DNA of 64,000 nt from Flammeovirga sp. SJP92. GTDB lineage: Bacteria > Bacteroidota > Bacteroidia > Cytophagales > Flammeovirgaceae. The DNA is taken from NCBI RefSeq assembly GCF_001583495.1, contig NZ_LQAQ01000015.1, forward strand, positions 310,001-374,000. Reading direction: 5' to 3'. Below, one piece after another: positions 1-8,079 of the stretch (its first letter is position 1; the number at the start of each line of letters is the position of its first letter). The position numbers and the translations under genes are program-made. Under the pieces are notes generated by a model, which did not search any database, was not told where the DNA came from, and was given only the letters and a program-made list of their open reading frames with translations.

Positions 1-420
1 CTGGAAGATCGATTGGCTACTTCTGTTGAACATACTGCAATACAGGTAGGAAAAGTGATAGCATTTGCCTCACAGAAATCAAAATTGCATTTTGGCAAAG
101 AAAAACTGTTGATCACGGGTGGTGGTGCCTTCAATACCTTCATGGTGGAAAGAATACAGCATCATTGTCCAAATATTGAAATTGTCATTCCTCCAAAAGA
201 AATTATAACGCATAAAGAAGCTTTACTTTTTGCCTTTCTAGGTTGTCTACGTCTAAAAAAAGAGGTTAATTGTCTTAAGAGTGTAACTGGCGCCACCATA
301 GACAACTGCGGTGGAGTGATACATCATCCTTTTGTAAAACAAGAAGAGGAAACTACTCCCTCATTGACTGACAATGAAGAGATGCCCTCATTTAATAAAA
401 TAATTGGCTGTGGTGGTTAA
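1..420 (+). CDS. anmK: Anhydro-N-acetylmuramic acid kinase, C-terminal part (5' end outside window)
   Basis: The reading frame is open from base 1, so the gene began upstream of the window; the TTG at 13 is internal, not a start. About 139 C-terminal residues are present. The motif LLITGGGAFNTF and the later FLGCLRL, EVNCLKSVTGA and GGVIH segments are the characteristic C-terminal half of AnmK, the kinase of the sugar kinase/Hsp70 fold that phosphorylates and opens 1,6-anhydro-MurNAc during peptidoglycan recycling. AnmK is cytosolic and feeds MurNAc-6-phosphate to the MurQ etherase. The last ~25 residues (acidic, ending in CGG) extend past the conserved fold. The rhomboid gene follows 29 bp downstream on the same strand and could be cotranscribed. 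Confidence 0.9.
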   Translation: MEDRLATSVEHTAIQVGKVIAFASQKSKLHFGKEKLLITGGGAFNTFMVERIQHHCPNIEIVIPPKEIITHKEALLFAFLGCLRLKKEVNCLKSVTGATIDNCGGVIHHPFVKQEEETTPSLTDNEEMPSFNKIIGCGG

Positions 421-449
421 ATTCCTACTACAGCTACAAATGTCAAATT

Positions 450-1037
450 ATGAAAATACAATATAATGCACCGGTCACATTGACCTTTACTTTTATAAGT
501 GCAGCCTTTATTATCTTAAAAACATTTCTTTACATAGATCTTACTCCCTTTTTCTCCGTAGGTGGATTTGGCAGTATGAGCCTGTTTTCACCTTTGACTT
601 ACTTTAGATTATTTTCTCATGTAATAGGTCACGGAAGCTGGGAACACTTTATGGGTAACTTTACTTATATTCTTCTCCTTGGTCCTATCCTAGAAGAAAA
701 ATATGGTAGCAAACAGTTGCTTTATATGATCTTGATGACTGCATTTATCACTGGAATGATCAATGCCGTTTTCTTATCTAGTGGTCTTCTTGGTGCTAGT
801 GGAGTTGTATTTATGTTTATTCTATTGAGCTCTATTGTCAATGTCCAAAAAGGAAAATTACCACTTACTTTTGTATTGATTGTAACCCTGTTTATAGGTC
901 AAGAATTACTTTCTGTTTTTGATGATGATAATATCTCTCAGTTAGCTCATATTGTTGGCGGTATTTGCGGTGCCATTTTTGGGTTTGGAATTGATAGAAG
1001 AACGACAAAAAAAATTGCCTCTAAAAACTTAGTATAA
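450..1037 (+). CDS. Rhomboid family intramembrane serine protease
   Basis: A 195-residue polytopic membrane protein. It shows rhomboid hallmarks: His66 and Asn70 in HFMGNF, the catalytic serine in GASG (Ser117), and the partner histidine in AHIVGG (His167). About six hydrophobic segments surround these, the minimal rhomboid core of a bacterial enzyme. Rhomboids cut single-span membrane proteins within or near the bilayer; the substrate cannot be told from sequence. It lies 29 bp after anmK and is closed by a strong terminator, so it is probably the last gene of that unit. The Ser-His dyad is intact, so it is expected to be active rather than a pseudoprotease. Confidence 0.88.
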   Translation: MKIQYNAPVTLTFTFISAAFIILKTFLYIDLTPFFSVGGFGSMSLFSPLTYFRLFSHVIGHGSWEHFMGNFTYILLLGPILEEKYGSKQLLYMILMTAFITGMINAVFLSSGLLGASGVVFMFILLSSIVNVQKGKLPLTFVLIVTLFIGQELLSVFDDDNISQLAHIVGGICGAIFGFGIDRRTTKKIASKNLV

Positions 1038-1058
1038 GAAACATCGTTACCACAATTT

Positions 1059-1100
1059 AACCCTTGTAAAGGTTCTATAACTTTACAAGGGTTATTTTTT
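1059..1100 (+). terminator. Rho-independent terminator after the rhomboid gene
   Basis: A perfect 13-bp stem (1059-1071 with 1081-1093), a 9-nt loop, then a T-rich run to 1100. It starts about 20 nt after the rhomboid stop. Confidence 0.85.
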
Positions 1101-1435
1101 GTTATAAATCTAAAATCAGCTCAACCAAATATCCTTTTATACATTGTTATTACCATGATTTGCTTCTACTGGAAAGTGATATTTTCAGTCTTGCGATATC
1201 AACTTGTGTGTAACAGCATGTGCTAAAAAATGATTCATACATGCTATATAACTTTACATTATTTAAACTCTAGAATATATAAAATCACTACTCATTCTAC
1301 ATCTCTGTTTTTTTTAGTGTTTTGCATTCATTCTTGTAAACCTCTCATTTTAATAGATAGCGGTTTACTTTAATCAATGCCAGGTGCTGAAAATTATGGA
1401 ACATAATAAATGATTAAGAACTTAACGCTACAACA
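1101..1435. other. AT-rich intergenic region, no gene seen
   Basis: About 335 bp between the rhomboid terminator and the DUF2490 gene. I see no open frame with coding character, no RNA gene and no exact TAnnTTTG promoter element. It presumably holds the promoter for the gene at 1436. Confidence 0.5.
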
Positions 1436-2134
1436 ATGAAGAGGATTATCATAACAGTAATACTATTATTAACTGCTATTTCTATTTATGCTCAAGATAC
1501 GGGTCAATGGGGTGCGGCTTATTTAAAAGTCCGCCTCTCCGATAAGCTGGGATATTATGGAGAACACCATCTCCGATATACCGATAAAGGAAGTGGTTAT
1601 GAACTTCATAAAAGTTACAATAGAATGGGATTAAACTACTTTGTCAATGATAACTTTGATATCGTTGTCGGTCCTGCCATCATTGGAAAATTCAATCAGC
1701 CCATCGGTGATGGTGAACAAGATCTTTATGATCAAACTACACTTATGGAATATAGAATTTGGCATCAGTATTTATATCATCATTATTGGGGAAGGGTAAA
1801 ATTTTACCACCAAGTTCGTATTGAACACAGATGGGAAGAGAAAGAAGAATACACAAAATACAGTAATAGATACCGATATAAGTTGTATGCCTATATTCCT
1901 ATTAATAACGATCATATTGAACCTGGCACATTTTATCTAGTGCCTTCTGTAGAACTTTTTATGCATGACAATCATGAAGAAAGCTTAGAAGATTTCCGTG
2001 TCTACAATGCTTTAGGGTACAAATATGATGACGATATCAGCTTTACCGCTGGTCATATGTGGACCTATAATCATACAGCCACCTCAAATGTATTTCGATT
2101 CACAGTATACATTGATTTAGATATGAGAGATTAA
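1436..2134 (+). CDS. DUF2490 family outer membrane protein
   Basis: 232 residues with a Sec signal peptide (about residues 1-19, ending SIYAQ), then alternating aromatic/polar strands typical of a small beta-barrel. Order of features: LGYYGEHHLRYTD near the start, NRMGLNYFVND, a central HQYLYHHYWG/RIEHRWEE segment, and a C-terminal RFTVYIDLDMRD strand. This pattern matches the DUF2490 family, common in Bacteroidota and predicted to sit in the outer membrane; no function is established. It stands alone, with a long leader upstream and the DUF6515 gene 78 bp downstream on the same strand. Confidence 0.75.
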   Translation: MKRIIITVILLLTAISIYAQDTGQWGAAYLKVRLSDKLGYYGEHHLRYTDKGSGYELHKSYNRMGLNYFVNDNFDIVVGPAIIGKFNQPIGDGEQDLYDQTTLMEYRIWHQYLYHHYWGRVKFYHQVRIEHRWEEKEEYTKYSNRYRYKLYAYIPINNDHIEPGTFYLVPSVELFMHDNHEESLEDFRVYNALGYKYDDDISFTAGHMWTYNHTATSNVFRFTVYIDLDMRD

Positions 2135-2212
2135 TTTTTTCCTTCCAAAATGAGTACAAATTATTACGCTCTCTCTTTACTGAATTAAAGCATCAATCAA
2201 ATTTGTACTGAC

Positions 2213-2806
2213 ATGAAATTCTATTATTACTTCCTAGCTATGACGATTGTATTTTTTGCAGGAACAGGTTCACATGGACAAACTAGAAAAAATACGTATC
2301 GTAAATATGAAAAACAGAAAAGGGTGAAAACTACTAAGCGTGTAAAGAAAAATAATGCCGTTTATTATCGTTATTCATCACTACCAAGAAGAGGTGCTTT
2401 GGTGACTCAAATACCACATAATGCCATAGTCTATAACCATCATCAAAGTCGATATTATTACTCGTCTGGAATATGGTACAGGCCCAATGGTAGGAATTGG
2501 ATTGTGGCTCGTCCTGCAAATGGTATTCGTATAAAAACTTTGCCTGTGGGACATCAAAGAATCAGAGTAAGAAACAAGTCTTATTATTATTACTACGGAA
2601 CCTATTATCAGAAAAGGAAAAATGACTATGTGGTGGTGGATGGACCTGTAGATGCAGAAGTCAATTCCATTCCTAAAGGTTATAATGAAGTCATAGTCAA
2701 TGGTGAAAAGTTTTATGAATTGGATGGAGACTATTATATGAATACCACCAATGATAAGGGAGAAGAAGTTCTTGTTCTCATTCCTGAACCGTCATATAAA
2801 AGTTAG
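2213..2806 (+). CDS. DUF6515-like secreted tyrosine-rich protein
   Basis: 197 residues. Residues 1-22 are a signal peptide (hydrophobic core, then GSHGQ); a very basic stretch follows (about residues 24-48), then a tyrosine-rich body with YYYSSGIWYRP and YYYYYGTYYQK and a C-terminal half with VDGPVDAEVNSIPKGY. This Tyr-rich SH3-like repeat pattern fits DUF6515, envelope proteins of unknown role found in Bacteroidota and Gammaproteobacteria. The Lys/Arg-rich linker suggests contact with nucleic acid or acidic cell-wall polymers, but that is only inference. No operon partner is evident beyond the DUF2490 gene upstream. Confidence 0.6.
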   Translation: MKFYYYFLAMTIVFFAGTGSHGQTRKNTYRKYEKQKRVKTTKRVKKNNAVYYRYSSLPRRGALVTQIPHNAIVYNHHQSRYYYSSGIWYRPNGRNWIVARPANGIRIKTLPVGHQRIRVRNKSYYYYYGTYYQKRKNDYVVVDGPVDAEVNSIPKGYNEVIVNGEKFYELDGDYYMNTTNDKGEEVLVLIPEPSYKS

Positions 2807-2836
2807 TGCAGAACTCAAGTTGAACATTCATGTATA

Positions 2837-2870
2837 TAAAAACCCCAATACTCAAATTGCAGTATTGGGG
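2837..2870 (-). terminator. Terminator between convergent DUF6515 and sulfatase genes
   Basis: A 10-bp perfect stem, CCCCAATACT (2843-2852) with 2861-2870, and an 8-nt loop. On the minus strand it is followed by a T run, so it ends the sulfatase transcript 30 nt after its stop. It probably also helps stop plus-strand transcription. Confidence 0.75.
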
Positions 2871-2899
2871 TGTACGATATAATATAAGTGAACTTACGA

Positions 2900-4462
2900 T
2901 TAGTTCTTAGGAGTTCTATCCATCATTTGGTAAAGCATTTCCTGCATTTTACCTGGCGATAATAATTCAGGACGCTGACGTGGAGGGAAGTCTTTGAATG
3001 ACATAAAGAATTCACCTAATTTTTCCTTTGCAGGAACAAATAACCACATCTTCTGACCGTACCATTTTAAGTACATTCCTGAGTGATCTGCCATTTCATA
3101 AGGGTCTTGACCTAGGTTGTAGATCTTTGGCCATGATAATGCAAATCTGTGACCTGAGAACCACATATCAGGACCTTCACCTTCTTGGATGATAAAGTGG
3201 ATTTTCCAGTCGTTCCAACGCATCGCTTGGATCATACCGTTGTCTGCCACATAGAAGAATGTTTCTCTTCTTGACTCTTCCTCTTTACCTGTGAAGTAAT
3301 CCCATTGATTGTAACCGTCTAAGTGTACTTTGAAAGTTTGATCACCTGATTTGTAACCCTCTGTTTTCAATGTCTCTTTCAAATCATCTTTTCCTGTTAC
3401 GGCTGCATAGATTGTAGGTACCATATCTTCATGAGAAACAATACCGTTTAGTCTACGACCTGTATCTTTTAATCCATTAGGGTATTTCATTACGAAAGGT
3501 ACTCTTACACCACCTTCCCAAGTAGATCCTTTTTCACCACGGAATGGAGAAATACCACCGTCAGGCCATGTCATTTTCTCAACGCCGTTGTCAGTTGTGA
3601 AAATCACGATTGTATTTTCTTCTACACCTAAACGCTCTAATGTTGACAATAAAGTACCTACTTGATTGTCTAATTCTGTCATACCTGCACCGTATAAACC
3701 GTAGTCATGTACTAATTTTTTACTCTCTTCTGTTAAGTGAGTGAATACGTGCATACGAGTAGAGTTGAACCACACGAAGAAAGGCTTGTCGTCTTTTACG
3801 GCTCTTTCCATAAAGTCAATAGAAGCATCCATAAACTCTGCATCTACTGTTTCCATTCTCTTTTTGTTCAATGGACCTGTATCTGAAATACGACCGTCAG
3901 CATAAGAGTGAATTACACCTCTTGGACCATATTTTTTTCTGAATTCAGGATCTTGTGGGTATGCAGGGTCTTCTGGCTCCTCTTCAGCATTTAAGTGGTA
4001 AAGGTTACCGAAGAACTCATCAAAACCGTGGTTTGTTGGCAAGAATTCATCTCTATCACCTAAGTGGTTTTTACCGAACTGACCTGAAGTATAACCTAGT
4101 GGTCTTAAGATCTCAGCCAATGTAGGGTCTTCTTTTTGGATACCGATTTTTGAACCTGGCATACCAATCGTTGATAAACCTGTTCTTAATGGAGATTGAC
4201 CTGTAATGAAAGCAGCACGACCGGCTGTACAAGATTGTTGTGCGTATTCAGATGTTAGAACTACACCTTCTTTACCAATTCTATCAATGTTTGGAGTTTG
4301 GTACGCTAACATTCCGTTGTTGTAAGTACTGATGTTACCATATCCAACATCATCACCCATAATTACAAGGATGTTAGGTCTTTTGTTTTTCTTTGATTTT
4401 TGGGCAAATAAAGCCCCTGTTACCGTTAGTAAAACCGATAACGTTAGTACAATTTTTCTCAT
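2900..4462 (-). CDS. Secreted sulfatase (arylsulfatase-like, family S1)
   Basis: 520 residues with a signal peptide (1-20, ending ALFA-Q). The N-terminal sulfatase signature ILVIMGDDVGYG supplies the metal-binding Asp pair (D37, D38). Cys78 in CTAGR is the residue expected to be converted to formylglycine, fitting the broad C-x-[A/P]-x-R pattern. Further on are GQFGKNHLGD, a TTDNGVEK-type metal-ligand segment and FRGEKGSTWEGGVRVPF, all typical of sulfatases of the alkaline phosphatase superfamily. The substrate is unknown; secreted sulfatases in marine Bacteroidota usually desulfate algal polysaccharides or sulfated esters. No maturase, SusC/D pair or glycosidase is adjacent, so it is not in an obvious polysaccharide locus. 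Confidence 0.92.
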   Translation of the reverse strand: MRKIVLTLSVLLTVTGALFAQKSKKNKRPNILVIMGDDVGYGNISTYNNGMLAYQTPNIDRIGKEGVVLTSEYAQQSCTAGRAAFITGQSPLRTGLSTIGMPGSKIGIQKEDPTLAEILRPLGYTSGQFGKNHLGDRDEFLPTNHGFDEFFGNLYHLNAEEEPEDPAYPQDPEFRKKYGPRGVIHSYADGRISDTGPLNKKRMETVDAEFMDASIDFMERAVKDDKPFFVWFNSTRMHVFTHLTEESKKLVHDYGLYGAGMTELDNQVGTLLSTLERLGVEENTIVIFTTDNGVEKMTWPDGGISPFRGEKGSTWEGGVRVPFVMKYPNGLKDTGRRLNGIVSHEDMVPTIYAAVTGKDDLKETLKTEGYKSGDQTFKVHLDGYNQWDYFTGKEEESRRETFFYVADNGMIQAMRWNDWKIHFIIQEGEGPDMWFSGHRFALSWPKIYNLGQDPYEMADHSGMYLKWYGQKMWLFVPAKEKLGEFFMSFKDFPPRQRPELLSPGKMQEMLYQMMDRTPKN

Positions 4463-4537
4463 TTTTGTTGGTCTTTTAAGCCCGTAGGCTATTTATCATA
4501 TCAATTTATAAGCAGTCTCGTTTCTCTAACTGCATAG

Positions 4538-4545
4538 CAAATATA
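4538..4545 (-). promoter_or_regulatory. Candidate -7 element for the sulfatase gene
   Basis: The minus strand reads TATATTTG, matching the Bacteroidota -7 consensus TAnnTTTG, about 76 nt upstream of the sulfatase ATG. No clear -33 TTTG was found, so this is tentative. Confidence 0.35.
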
Positions 4546-4782
4546 GAAATGAAATTTAGTTTAATATTAAACTTATATTGAAATTTAACAGTATATTATT
4601 TTTTTAACCCTACTTAAAAAATGAATGTTTATTAGTAGATATTTTTTGATTTATATTTTAATAACAATAAGTAAAATGATAAAATCAAAACCTTTCACAA
4701 TGTTTCCTTTCAAACAACTGGATATCACTTTTAATAATACTTGAATAGAAATTTTCGATTTCCATCACATGTTTTAATCCCC

Positions 4783-4790
4783 TAATTTTG
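4783..4790 (+). promoter_or_regulatory. Candidate -7 element for the CPNC microprotein
   Basis: TAATTTTG matches TAnnTTTG and lies 39 nt before the ATG at 4830, a plausible leader length. The -33 element is not clear. Confidence 0.4.
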
Positions 4791-4829
4791 AAACAAACAA
4801 ATAATTATCACCCATAAAAATCAAATATT

Positions 4830-5006
4830 ATGAAAAACAAAAGCGTATATCAAGACTGCCCAAATTGCTGGGGTTACCAAGAGTATGACAGAGACAATGT
4901 AAGAGAGCAAGAAACGGAACAGACTGAAGAACAATACAACTCAAGGTCTTTGTTTAAGATTTCCGGAGCGGATGTAGAGGAAGATGATGTGGTATATAAG
5001 GCTTAG
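4830..5006 (+). CDS. Conserved-looking 58-residue CPNC microprotein
   Basis: A short frame, ATG at 4830 to TAG at 5004-5006. It begins MKNKSVYQDCPNCWGYQEYD, has an acidic Glu/Gln-rich middle and ends in ISGADVEEDDVVYKA. The CPNCWGYQEYD block (a CxxC pair followed by aromatic residues) resembles small uncharacterised Bacteroidota proteins that I recall carrying a CPNCWGxQEYD box. The single CxxC could bind metal with a partner or act as a thiol pair. It has a candidate promoter upstream and is followed by the repeat-rich promoter region of the next operon. No signal peptide, so it is probably cytosolic. Function unknown. Confidence 0.65.
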   Translation: MKNKSVYQDCPNCWGYQEYDRDNVREQETEQTEEQYNSRSLFKISGADVEEDDVVYKA

Positions 5007-5111
5007 CAAGGATATGAATTACAAACTCTCTATTGAAATTACAGGAATTGAAGGATGAAACATCTTTTTCAATTCCTGTTTTTTTATGATATGGTTCTTG
5101 TGTGGTTCTGT

Positions 5112-5180
5112 GGGTGGTCACTCAGGACCACCCCTACACCACCCCTACGTACCACTCACCGAGAAAATAAAACCACTCAC
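5112..5180 (+). promoter_or_regulatory. Repeat cluster, candidate LytTR-type operator
   Basis: In otherwise AT-rich DNA this stretch is rich in ACCAC units. There are two perfect tandem 11-bp copies of ACCACCCCTAC (5127-5137 and 5138-5148). Two 9-bp copies of ACCACTCAC (5151-5159 and 5172-5180) are separated by exactly 12 bp. An inverted GGGTGGT (5112-5118) can pair with ACCACCC (5127-5133). Paired 9-bp direct repeats with ~12-bp spacers are what LytTR regulators such as AgrA and ComE bind, and the operon starting 70 bp downstream encodes a LytTR regulator. Autoregulation is inferred. Confidence 0.55.
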
Positions 5181-5249
5181 AGATCTAATTTCTTCAGGTC
5201 GCTACTAATCCGGATCATTGTTACATCATTAATCAAAAACGATAAAACA

Positions 5250-5951
5250 ATGAAAACTGTAAGAAACTTATTCTCTCTATTATTCATTTGCCTTATGGCA
5301 AACACGGTATCATTTGCACAAAGTGCTCAAGCAAACATTGAAAAAGCTTTTGGCGATTCTTTCCAAAGTCAAGAAAACAAAGTAGCCAACACCATCAACG
5401 AACAACCAAGTCTTTATTGGAAAGCATATGCTTCTTTTATGGCTGGTATTTATGAAATGGGTAGCGGCGACAAAACAACCTCTCAAAAATTTGTAGATCA
5501 AGCTATCGGATTCTTAAATGAAGAAGAAAATAGAGATGCCGAATCTTATGCTCTGGAAGGTAGTATTTTAGGATTTAGTATCAGCATTGATCCTTCTAAA
5601 ACAAGAACACTTGCCACAAAATCAACGGCACGCTACAAGAAATCTTTGAAACTAGATAAAAACAACCTGCGTGCAAATTTAGGAATGGGAGAAAATGATT
5701 TTCATACTCCTGTAAAATATGGCGGAGGAAAAGTGGCAGAGAAGTATTTATTAAAAGCACTTGCTGCTGACAATAACCCTAACAATGACCCTTTGAAACC
5801 TACATGGGGAAAAGAAAGAGTTTACAGCTTATTGGTTCAGCTTTATAAAAGAAATGGCAAAATGGATTTGGCTAAAAAGTATTGTACAGAAGGTATGAAA
5901 GCCTTTCCTCATGATTATGAATTAAAAGAATTAAGCGAGACTGTCCTTTAA
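5250..5951 (+). CDS. Secreted TPR-like protein, first gene of a TonB/LytTR operon
   Basis: The start is set at ATG 5250, which opens a proper signal peptide (MKTVRNLFSLLFICLM to about residue 23, ...VSFAQ); the same frame is open upstream to 5055, but that part covers the promoter repeats and is not protein-like. The mature ~210 residues are helical with TPR-like repeats (LYWKAYASFMAGIYEMG, YALEGSILGFSI, LKLDKNNLRANLGMG, VYSLLVQLYKRNGKMDLAKKY), so a periplasmic scaffold is likely. It lies 42 bp before the TonB receptor and probably acts with it. I do not recognise a more specific family. Confidence 0.75.
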   Translation: MKTVRNLFSLLFICLMANTVSFAQSAQANIEKAFGDSFQSQENKVANTINEQPSLYWKAYASFMAGIYEMGSGDKTTSQKFVDQAIGFLNEEENRDAESYALEGSILGFSISIDPSKTRTLATKSTARYKKSLKLDKNNLRANLGMGENDFHTPVKYGGGKVAEKYLLKALAADNNPNNDPLKPTWGKERVYSLLVQLYKRNGKMDLAKKYCTEGMKAFPHDYELKELSETVL

Positions 5952-5993
5952 ACCTTATTACAAAAAACAATTATCAATCTTATAGTTGAAACT

Positions 5994-8069
5994 ATGAAAA
6001 CGCTATTACTTTTTACGTCTTTATTGCTATTGTTCAACGCCAGTTACGCTCAACGTTCCATCAAGGGAACCGTAACAGATACTGATGGTGAAGCCGTGCC
6101 GTTTGCAAGTGTTTTTCTGAAAGACATCATGCAAGGTACCTCTACCGATGAGAAAGGAAAATTTGAACTCAAAGCGAATTACAGTCCAAGTGATAAGCTT
6201 GTGGTTAGAGCAATTGGGTATTCAGAAATAGAGTTTTCGGTTTCAACACTCTCTAATCCTGCTCGCTTAGAGCTTCCTAAAAGCAGTACTACTTTAAAAG
6301 CCATCGAAATCTATGGAGGAAGTGGTGAGTCTCTGGAAGAAATCACCGCTTTAAAAATTACAGGAATGGAGATTGTACGCAACGCAAGTGCCAACGGAGA
6401 TTTATATCAGGCTCTGCAAACATTGCCAGGCACCTCAAAGGTTGGCGATCAAACAGGATTGTTTGTTAGAGGTGGTGATGCTACAGAAACACAAACAATT
6501 ATTGATGGTACTGTGGCCACTAATCCATTTTTGGGCAATACTCCAAATATGCCAAGCAGAGGAAAATTTGATCCATTTATGTTTCAAGGCACCACTTTTA
6601 CTACAGGTGGATACTCTGCAGAGTACGGACAAGCGTTATCTTCTGTATTGCTATTGGAAACTGAAGGAATTCCAGAACGAACAAGTTCATCTATTAATCT
6701 TCATTTTGCGGGCATTGGTGGAAGTCACAGTCATGTTTGGGAGGATAAAACAGTGCTGATGGGTGGTGTAACTTACAACAACCTTGAACCCTATTTTGGA
6801 ATTACTCCTCAGAATGTAGACTGGGTGAAAGTTCCTGAGGCTTTGAATGTAAAAACGGCCTTCAGGCATAAAACCAGAACGGGTATGTTCAAAATGTTTT
6901 CTCAATACAATGTCAATAATGTAGGTGTTGTATTATTTGACCCTGAAAAACCATTTAAAGGAAGAGTTTTTAACCGAAAGGCACATGACATTTATGTCAA
7001 CAATAGCTATAAAGGACTATTGGGTCGATCTTGGGAGATTGACGCGGGTATTTCTTACAACAAAACAATTGGTGATATTGCTTTAGGAGAAGAAAACTTA
7101 AAAGAAGACAATCAGCATGTTATTTCAAAAGTCACTTTATCACATAGTTTTGGGGATATTATGGATTTAAAAGTTGGAGGAGATTATAGAAATGAGCAAA
7201 CAAGATGGGGAAATTTTTGGGTGAGAGATCATTTAACATCAGCGTTTTCTGAATCCATGTTGCACTTGTCTCCTGTAGTGAAATTAAGATTAGGTGTAAG
7301 AGGAGAGTATTCTTCAAAAATTGAAAAATTCTCATTTGCCCCTCGTACGTCCTTATTTTTTGACCTCAATGATTTCAATCAAATTACTGTAAGCTATGGT
7401 GATTATTACCAAAAGGCGAAAGATGAATATTTAGTATATAAGTCAGACCTTGATTTTCAAAAATCGACTCATTATATCATGAATTACAAAAGAGAAGTAT
7501 TGGGCAGAACATTCAGAGTAGAACTTTATCATAAAGAATATGATCAGCTGGTTAAATTCAATGATGAAAGCATTGACAACAGCGGTTATGGCTATGCAAG
7601 AGGAATTGATGTATTCTGGAGAGACGAAACTTCCATTTCATTTCTTGATTATTGGGTGACCTACTCTTATATTGATTCTGAAAGAAATTATAAACATTTC
7701 CCGATCAGTGCTACACCTGATTTTGTAACCAATCACAATATAAATGTGGTGGCCAATTTTGACATTCCTTCTCTTCGACTTCAACCTGGACTTACCTACA
7801 CTTATGCTTCAGGTAGGCCGTTTGAAAACCCAAATGCAGAAGTATTTATGGATGATAAAACAAAGGATTTTCATAACTTAGACATTGCATTAAATTACAC
7901 GATGAATCTAATGGGAAATTTTACCGTTCTCTTCGCTTCATTTTCAAATGTTTTAGGGTTTGATCAGGTTTTTGGATACGAATACTCAAAGGATGGAAAT
8001 TTCCGAGTGGCCAAATTGCCTACAAGCAAACAATCTATCTTCTTAGGTCTGTTTATGACCATAGAATAA
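5994..8069 (+). CDS. TonB-dependent receptor with carboxypeptidase-like regulatory domain
   Basis: 691 residues. Signal peptide 1-19 (ending NASYAQ); a CarboxypepD_reg-like domain (about 22-100, RSIKGTVTDTDGEAVPFASV, GTSTDEKGKFEL); a plug domain (about 115-225) with NANGDLYQALQTLPGTSKV-like and GLFVRGGDATETQTIIDG features; then a beta-barrel of about 450 residues. The barrel is short compared with SusC-type receptors (~1000), and there is no SusD partner, so it is more likely a small-ligand or peptide/metal receptor than a polysaccharide importer. It lies between a TPR protein and a LytS/LytTR pair with 10-bp spacing, so expression or ligand sensing is probably tied to that two-component system. 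Confidence 0.85.
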   Translation: MKTLLLFTSLLLLFNASYAQRSIKGTVTDTDGEAVPFASVFLKDIMQGTSTDEKGKFELKANYSPSDKLVVRAIGYSEIEFSVSTLSNPARLELPKSSTTLKAIEIYGGSGESLEEITALKITGMEIVRNASANGDLYQALQTLPGTSKVGDQTGLFVRGGDATETQTIIDGTVATNPFLGNTPNMPSRGKFDPFMFQGTTFTTGGYSAEYGQALSSVLLLETEGIPERTSSSINLHFAGIGGSHSHVWEDKTVLMGGVTYNNLEPYFGITPQNVDWVKVPEALNVKTAFRHKTRTGMFKMFSQYNVNNVGVVLFDPEKPFKGRVFNRKAHDIYVNNSYKGLLGRSWEIDAGISYNKTIGDIALGEENLKEDNQHVISKVTLSHSFGDIMDLKVGGDYRNEQTRWGNFWVRDHLTSAFSESMLHLSPVVKLRLGVRGEYSSKIEKFSFAPRTSLFFDLNDFNQITVSYGDYYQKAKDEYLVYKSDLDFQKSTHYIMNYKREVLGRTFRVELYHKEYDQLVKFNDESIDNSGYGYARGIDVFWRDETSISFLDYWVTYSYIDSERNYKHFPISATPDFVTNHNINVVANFDIPSLRLQPGLTYTYASGRPFENPNAEVFMDDKTKDFHNLDIALNYTMNLMGNFTVLFASFSNVLGFDQVFGYEYSKDGNFRVAKLPTSKQSIFLGLFMTIE

Positions 8070-8079
8070 ACGTACTTCA

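Larger units (their letters stand above)
4463..4829. other. Divergent intergenic region with two candidate promoters
   Basis: 367 bp, very AT-rich, between the minus-strand sulfatase and a plus-strand microprotein. Apart from the two TAnnTTTG elements listed separately I see nothing else in it. Confidence 0.5.

Noticed and set aside
5112-5180. CRISPR-like or microsatellite repeat
   Set aside because: Units are 9-11 bp and irregularly spaced with no spacers of CRISPR length; a regulator-binding site fits better.
5055-5249. N-terminal extension of the TPR protein
   Set aside because: It would translate the ACCAC repeat cluster; the ATG at 5250 starts a clean signal peptide instead.
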